This document shows positions 59,863 through 64,000 of a stretch of 64,000 nucleotides of DNA, one piece after another. The stretch spans positions 86,756-150,755 of the forward strand of contig JAQGOP010000018.1 of the NCBI GenBank assembly GCA_028293545.1. The letters run 5' to 3'. The notes beneath the pieces are model-generated. The model saw only the letters and a list, made by a program, of their open reading frames with translations. It had not been told where the DNA came from and did no database searches. Each line of letters begins with the position of its first letter. The first letter of the stretch is position 1. The DNA is from Verrucomicrobiota bacterium (GTDB lineage Bacteria; Verrucomicrobiota; Verrucomicrobiia; Opitutales; Opitutaceae). Both the position numbers and the translations under genes were made by a program.

Positions 59863-60699
59863 ATGGACGACCCCAGCGACATCATTCGGTTTGGCGACGG
59901 CGAACGCATGTTCGTGATTCGACGCGCCCGCCGCATGCTGCGCCAGGGCAAGGCCGGGGCTGACCAATTCCTCAGCTCTGAGGAAAAACCCGACCAAGGT
60001 GTCACTGCCATCGTCCCCGCTCGCAACGAAGAGCTCACCGTTGGCATCGTGGTGCGCGAGTGCCTGAACTACGTCGGGCATGTGATCGTGGTCGAAGGCG
60101 GTTCCACCGATCGCACCGCCGCCATCGCCGCCGAGGCCGGCGCCACCGTCATTCGCGACCAAGGATTGGGCAAGGGCGCCGCGCTCCGGCTGGCGGTGTC
60201 GCACGCGACCACGCCGATCTGTGTTTTTGTCGACGCTGACGGCTCGCACGACCCGATCGATATTCCTCTCCTCGTGGCGCCGATCAAGGCCGGCACCGCG
60301 GACCACGTCACCGGCTCGCGCCTCCTTGGCGGTTCCGATGAGTTGCACGGCGGCGGTGATGAGTTTCTCCGCCTCGCGGGGTCGGCGTTCATCACCTACA
60401 TGGTGAACTGGCGGTACGGCACGCGCCTTTCCGATTCGCAGAATGGATTCCGCGCGATTCGCACGGATGTTTTTCGCCAGCTCAACCTTCGCTCGCGCCA
60501 CACCACTATCGAAATGGAAATGATCACGGCGACGCTCGCCGCGGGCCTGGTGATCAGCGAAGTGCCGACCCATGAGCGCAGGCGCGCCGCCGGGTACTCG
60601 AAGATTTCCCTCAGCAATCCCGGCATCTGGTGGGCCTACGGCTGGCATCTTTTAACCGGGCTCTGCCGCCGCCGCACCGCGCCCGTCACCCGCCGATGA
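59863..60699 (+). CDS. Glycosyltransferase family 2
   Basis: A 278-residue GT-A enzyme, probably cytoplasmic or membrane-associated, using a nucleotide-sugar. The donor-binding start QGVTAIVPARNEELTVGIVV lies near residue 46, the metal-binding motif is in CVFVDADGSHDP (about 125), and DSQNGFRAIRTDVFRQL with the acidic ERRRAAGYSKISL end is seen in dolichol-phosphate-mannose synthase-like members. That group makes polyprenyl-linked sugars for GT-C enzymes such as the one two genes downstream. The ATG at 59863 fits; a longer frame overlaps the previous gene. The stop overlaps the next start by four bases. Confidence 0.86.
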   Translation: MDDPSDIIRFGDGERMFVIRRARRMLRQGKAGADQFLSSEEKPDQGVTAIVPARNEELTVGIVVRECLNYVGHVIVVEGGSTDRTAAIAAEAGATVIRDQGLGKGAALRLAVSHATTPICVFVDADGSHDPIDIPLLVAPIKAGTADHVTGSRLLGGSDELHGGGDEFLRLAGSAFITYMVNWRYGTRLSDSQNGFRAIRTDVFRQLNLRSRHTTIEMEMITATLAAGLVISEVPTHERRRAAGYSKISLSNPGIWWAYGWHLLTGLCRRRTAPVTRR

Positions 60700-62447
60700 G
60701 CACAACCTATGAAGCAGTGATCGGCGTATGGGATGGCCACGATGCGGGCGCTGCGTTGGTCATCGATGGCCGCGTCGTCCTCGCGCTGAACGAGGAGCGC
60801 CTCACCGGCCGCAAGCTCGAGGTCGGGTTCCCGACGCGCTCGATCGCCGCGATGCGCGCAGCCGCGGGCAATCGCCGCATCGCCTGGGCGCCGTGCACCT
60901 CCGATCCGGCGAAAACGTTGACGCGGATTTTCCCGTCGATGAAGGAGAATTATTACCAGCTCCGTCGCCGGCTGAAACCGCCGGGCTTTTTTCACGGCAC
61001 GAAGCAGCGCGCGAAATATCGGCTCACCCAGTGGCGCACTTCCAACCTGCTGCGCGGCTGGGCACGGCGATCCTTTGCTTCGGCGCTGGATGTTCCGCTG
61101 GCCGAAGTGTTCCTGGTGGATCACCACGAGGCCCACGCCGCTTCGGCGGCCTATTGGCCGTCGTGGAACAGCGACGCGTTGATCGTAACGCTCGATGGCA
61201 TTGGCGACGGTGAGTCGGGATCCGTGTGGGAATGGTCCGACGCGGATTCGTCCCTCAAGAAGATCATCTCGATCTCCGGCGCCGCGTCGCTCGGCTTGTT
61301 TTTCGAGCACGTCACGAATGAGCTCCAGATGCGTCCGCTCGAGGACGAAGGCAAGGTCATGGCGCTCGCGACTTACGCCGCGAACACGCCGACCAGCGTC
61401 AACCCATTCCTGAAATGGTTCACGCTCACACCGGGACCACGCGGCGTGCCGATGCTGCGATGCTCCGTGCCGCCGACCAGGATGGCCAGTGCAGTTGCAG
61501 CCGTGGTCTGGTGCACGCCCCGCGAGCAGGTTGCGCGGATGGCGCAGCAGACGTTGGAGATGATCGTCCCGCAATTTTTCGCGATGCTGGCGTTCTCGAC
61601 CGGTCGCGGTGCGTTTGGCTACGCCGGTGGCGTGGCGTCGAACATCAAGGTCAACCGCCTGATCCGGGCGCTGCCGGCCGTGTCCCGGCTCGAGGTTTGC
61701 CCGGCGATGGGCGACGGCGGGCTCGCGCTCGGTTCCGCACTCTCGACGTGGAAGCGCGTCACCGGCCAACGCCCGCAGCCGTTTTCAGATTTTCGTCTCG
61801 GCACGGATCGCGGCGACCTCGGCCGCGAGGCGGAGGAATTGGCCACCGCGGTTTCGGCGGATATTTTTCGCCCGGACGATATCGCCCTCGCGGTCGCGGA
61901 ATTGGTCGCAGCCGGGCAAGTCGTGATGTGGGCCCAGGGCCGCATGGAACTCGGCGCCCGTGCGCTCGGGGCGCGCAGCATCGTGGCGCGCGCCGACAGC
62001 GTCGCGGCGCGCGACGACCTCAATCTTCGCCTGAAACGCCGCGTGTGGTTCCAGCCGTTTTGTCCTTCGATCCTCGAAACCGACGCTCCCGCTCTGCTCG
62101 AGGATTATCGCGGTGTGCGTGATGCCAACCGCCACATGACGATGGGATTCATGACCACCACGACCGGGCGCACGGTGCTCGCCGGGGCGATCGGACCCGA
62201 TGGATCGTGCCGGCCACAAATCGTCGCCAACACCCCGGGCGATCCCTGGTGCCAGCTGCTCACGCAGGTGAAAACGCTCACCGGCACGGGCGCGGTGATC
62301 AACACGAGCCTCAACATGCACGGGAAGCCAATGTCCGACACCGCCCAAGGCGTCGTGGAAGCCTGGGTCGAAAGCGGCGTCCAATACCTCGCGCTCGGGT
62401 CGGCGCTTTTTTCCAAGAAAAGTTTCACCGCGAATCCCTGGTCATGA
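60696..62447 (+). CDS. Carbamoyltransferase of the NodU/CmcH family
   Basis: A 583-residue enzyme that transfers a carbamoyl group from carbamoyl phosphate through carbamoyl-AMP to a hydroxyl, typically of a sugar. It has the N-terminal HSP70-like domain (VIGVWDGHDAGAALVIDG and DHHEAHAASAAYW with the metal-binding His residues) and the C-terminal YrdC-like-related domain with GRMELGARALGARSI and TGTGAVINTSLNMHGKP. Its placement between a GT2 and a GT39-like gene, with ATGA overlaps on both sides, suggests that the sugar it decorates is made by these neighbours. The acceptor cannot be read from the sequence. Confidence 0.9.
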   Translation: MSTTYEAVIGVWDGHDAGAALVIDGRVVLALNEERLTGRKLEVGFPTRSIAAMRAAAGNRRIAWAPCTSDPAKTLTRIFPSMKENYYQLRRRLKPPGFFHGTKQRAKYRLTQWRTSNLLRGWARRSFASALDVPLAEVFLVDHHEAHAASAAYWPSWNSDALIVTLDGIGDGESGSVWEWSDADSSLKKIISISGAASLGLFFEHVTNELQMRPLEDEGKVMALATYAANTPTSVNPFLKWFTLTPGPRGVPMLRCSVPPTRMASAVAAVVWCTPREQVARMAQQTLEMIVPQFFAMLAFSTGRGAFGYAGGVASNIKVNRLIRALPAVSRLEVCPAMGDGGLALGSALSTWKRVTGQRPQPFSDFRLGTDRGDLGREAEELATAVSADIFRPDDIALAVAELVAAGQVVMWAQGRMELGARALGARSIVARADSVAARDDLNLRLKRRVWFQPFCPSILETDAPALLEDYRGVRDANRHMTMGFMTTTTGRTVLAGAIGPDGSCRPQIVANTPGDPWCQLLTQVKTLTGTGAVINTSLNMHGKPMSDTAQGVVEAWVESGVQYLALGSALFSKKSFTANPWS

Positions 62448-64000
62448 GTCGCGCCGCGCACCTCCCGCAAAAACTCTGGCTGGGTTTTGCGCTGCTCGTC
62501 CTCGCCCTCACCGGCTTGTGGGCCTGGCGGATTGTCTCGGGCCTCACGCCGGACCTGCAGCTCAAAGTGGTCCCGGTCAGCACCGTTTGGGGAATGCACG
62601 CCTGCGTGATCGCCAGCATCGCCGGTTTCGGCGGCGTGGCGGTTGCGCTCAAGGACGTGCTTGGCCGGCGACGCTTGATCACGGCGCTGCTTGTCCTGGT
62701 CGGCGCCTATCTGGCTGGCGGACTCGCCCCGCGCACGACGCGCATCCTGTTCGACGAACACCTTTACATGCAGATCGGCCAGACGATCGCGCACACCGGT
62801 CGCGCCGAGGGCGCGAATTACGCGCGGGTCGAGTACGGCCACTTCGAGATGTATGACGCGTGGGTCAACAAGCAGCCCAATGGGCTGCCCTATGCCTTGT
62901 CCTGGGCCTATCGCGTCGTCGGTGTCTCGGACAACGTTTCCCATTTCGTGAATCGCGCGCTCGTGGCCGGGGCGGCGGTGAGCATCTACGTTGGGTTGAG
63001 CATTGTGCCGTGGGCCCTCCCGGCGGGTGCGGGATTGGCGGCATCGATTCTCTTCATGTTCACGCCGCTTGTGCTGTGGTGGGGCCAGACCGTCGCGGTC
63101 GAACCCGGCGCGGCGGCCACGACGGCGATCGCATTTTTTGCGGCGTGCCTCCACGCGCGTTTTCGCGATCGCGCCAGCGCGCAAGGCCTCACCTCGACGG
63201 CGCTGTTCCTGGCCGGGGCCACGGCCTTCGCCGTTTATTTCCGGCCGGAATCGTTGCTCGTGTTTCCCATGGTGGCGGCCGTGCTGTGGTCGACCGACGA
63301 TCGTTTCATCGAGGACATCTCGGCGTGGAGCGCGCTGGTGCTGGCGGTCGCGCTAGCCGCGCCGAACCTCATGCATCTCTGGGCGGTGCGCACGGAAAAT
63401 TGGGGGGCGAATGACGGGCGCCGCTTCGATTTCGATTTCGTCGCGAAAAACCTCCACAGCAACGGCGGGTATTTTTTCGATTCCCAATGGTTCCCGATCG
63501 CGGGCACCGTGCTGGGTCTCGCCGGCGTGTTCTGGCTGCTGGCGCGCAACCGCACCGCGGGTTTTGCGCTGAGCCTCTGGTTCGCGCTCTCGTGGGGCAT
63601 CTTCATCGTCTTCTACGCGGGCGGTTACTACTACGGGGCGAGTTCCCGTTACGCCGTGGTTTCGTGCGCGCCAGTGGCTGTTTTCATGGGGATCGGATGC
63701 GCGGGCATCTTTGGCGCCCTGGCGCGCCGGCCGGTATTCCTCTACGGCGCGGCGGCCTGCGGGTTGGTCAACTGGGTCGCGGCGATGCATTATGTGCCGA
63801 CGCTGAGCCGTGAGGCGATCGAGGCGGTGGACGACGTGGATTTCGTGAACGAGGTCAGTCGCACGCTTCCCGACGGTTCACTCGTGCTGTCCTCCGACCC
63901 GTGCATCTGGCTCCTGAAGGGCGTGAACGCCTCGCAATTCTACACGGTTGAAACGATGGTCCGCACGAACCTCGCCGACCTGGTGAGCCAGTTTCCCGGC
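62444..64000 (+). CDS. GT39-like membrane glycosyltransferase, C-terminus cut by window end
   Basis: At least 519 residues, open to the end of the window. About ten membrane helices; the first periplasmic loop carries LFDEHLYMQIGQTIAHTGRA, with the Asp-Glu pair at the position used by ArnT and protein O-mannosyltransferases (GT39/GT83, GT-C fold). The loop after NDGRRFDFDFVAKNLHSNGG is large. It uses a lipid-linked sugar donor at the periplasmic face. With the GT2 gene upstream it could transfer a polyprenyl-linked sugar to a protein or lipid. The ATG at 62444 overlaps the previous stop. Confidence 0.75.
   Translation, partial: MSRAAHLPQKLWLGFALLVLALTGLWAWRIVSGLTPDLQLKVVPVSTVWGMHACVIASIAGFGGVAVALKDVLGRRRLITALLVLVGAYLAGGLAPRTTRILFDEHLYMQIGQTIAHTGRAEGANYARVEYGHFEMYDAWVNKQPNGLPYALSWAYRVVGVSDNVSHFVNRALVAGAAVSIYVGLSIVPWALPAGAGLAASILFMFTPLVLWWGQTVAVEPGAAATTAIAFFAACLHARFRDRASAQGLTSTALFLAGATAFAVYFRPESLLVFPMVAAVLWSTDDRFIEDISAWSALVLAVALAAPNLMHLWAVRTENWGANDGRRFDFDFVAKNLHSNGGYFFDSQWFPIAGTVLGLAGVFWLLARNRTAGFALSLWFALSWGIFIVFYAGGYYYGASSRYAVVSCAPVAVFMGIGCAGIFGALARRPVFLYGAAACGLVNWVAAMHYVPTLSREAIEAVDDVDFVNEVSRTLPDGSLVLSSDPCIWLLKGVNASQFYTVETMVRTNLADLVSQFPG

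Overview
The window looks like a stretch of a GC-rich Gram-negative chromosome from the Verrucomicrobiota, probably Opitutaceae or a close relative. This is inferred from the gene set (lpxK for lipid A, a MamK-like actin, menaquinone genes of the classical Men pathway) and from several families of intergenic palindromic repeats of a kind common in Planctomycetes and Verrucomicrobia. No rRNA, tRNA, CRISPR array, prophage or insertion sequence was found. Almost no start codon has a Shine-Dalgarno sequence, and many leaders are pyrimidine-rich instead.

Region 1 to 24 kb is mostly housekeeping: an M20 peptidase cut by the window edge, DedA, purH, apaG, a beta-CASP hydrolase, an inositol phosphatase-like protein, a uvrA-dinB repair pair, an AI-2E family permease, a second beta-CASP nuclease with a DUF3108 protein and a glycosyltransferase, a 3-methyladenine glycosylase, an MFS permease, a PfkB kinase and rplU-rpmA. 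A compact group follows with a membrane protein, a small unknown protein and a MamK-like actin. An array of degenerate short repeats then separates it from scpB-pheA on the other strand.

Region 24 to 46 kb carries metabolism and envelope genes: ilvD, pgi, a tiny lipoprotein, rsmI, a Ppx/GppA phosphatase, a large toroid-like protein of unknown function, an RluA pseudouridine synthase, adenosine deaminase, an M29 aminopeptidase, lpxK, a class V aminotransferase, a GT-C-like membrane protein, a type IA topoisomerase of the TopB type and fructose-bisphosphate aldolase. Most gaps here are filled with inverted-repeat elements.

Region 45 to 53 kb holds menaquinone genes (menB, then metG-menF-menD joined by 4-base overlaps) around a Kup potassium transporter.

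Region 53 to 64 kb is the most unusual part. A two-component system (sensor kinase plus LuxR-type regulator) precedes a run of same-strand genes with short gaps or overlaps: a PilV-like pseudopilin, a pseudopilin with a tail of about 220 residues made almost only of Ser and Thr with spaced Lys, a PilX-like protein, a GT2 glycosyltransferase, a NodU/CmcH-type carbamoyltransferase and a GT39-like membrane glycosyltransferase cut by the window end. The arrangement suggests, without proving, a mucin-like and possibly O-glycosylated pilus or secretion component made together with its own sugar-modification enzymes.
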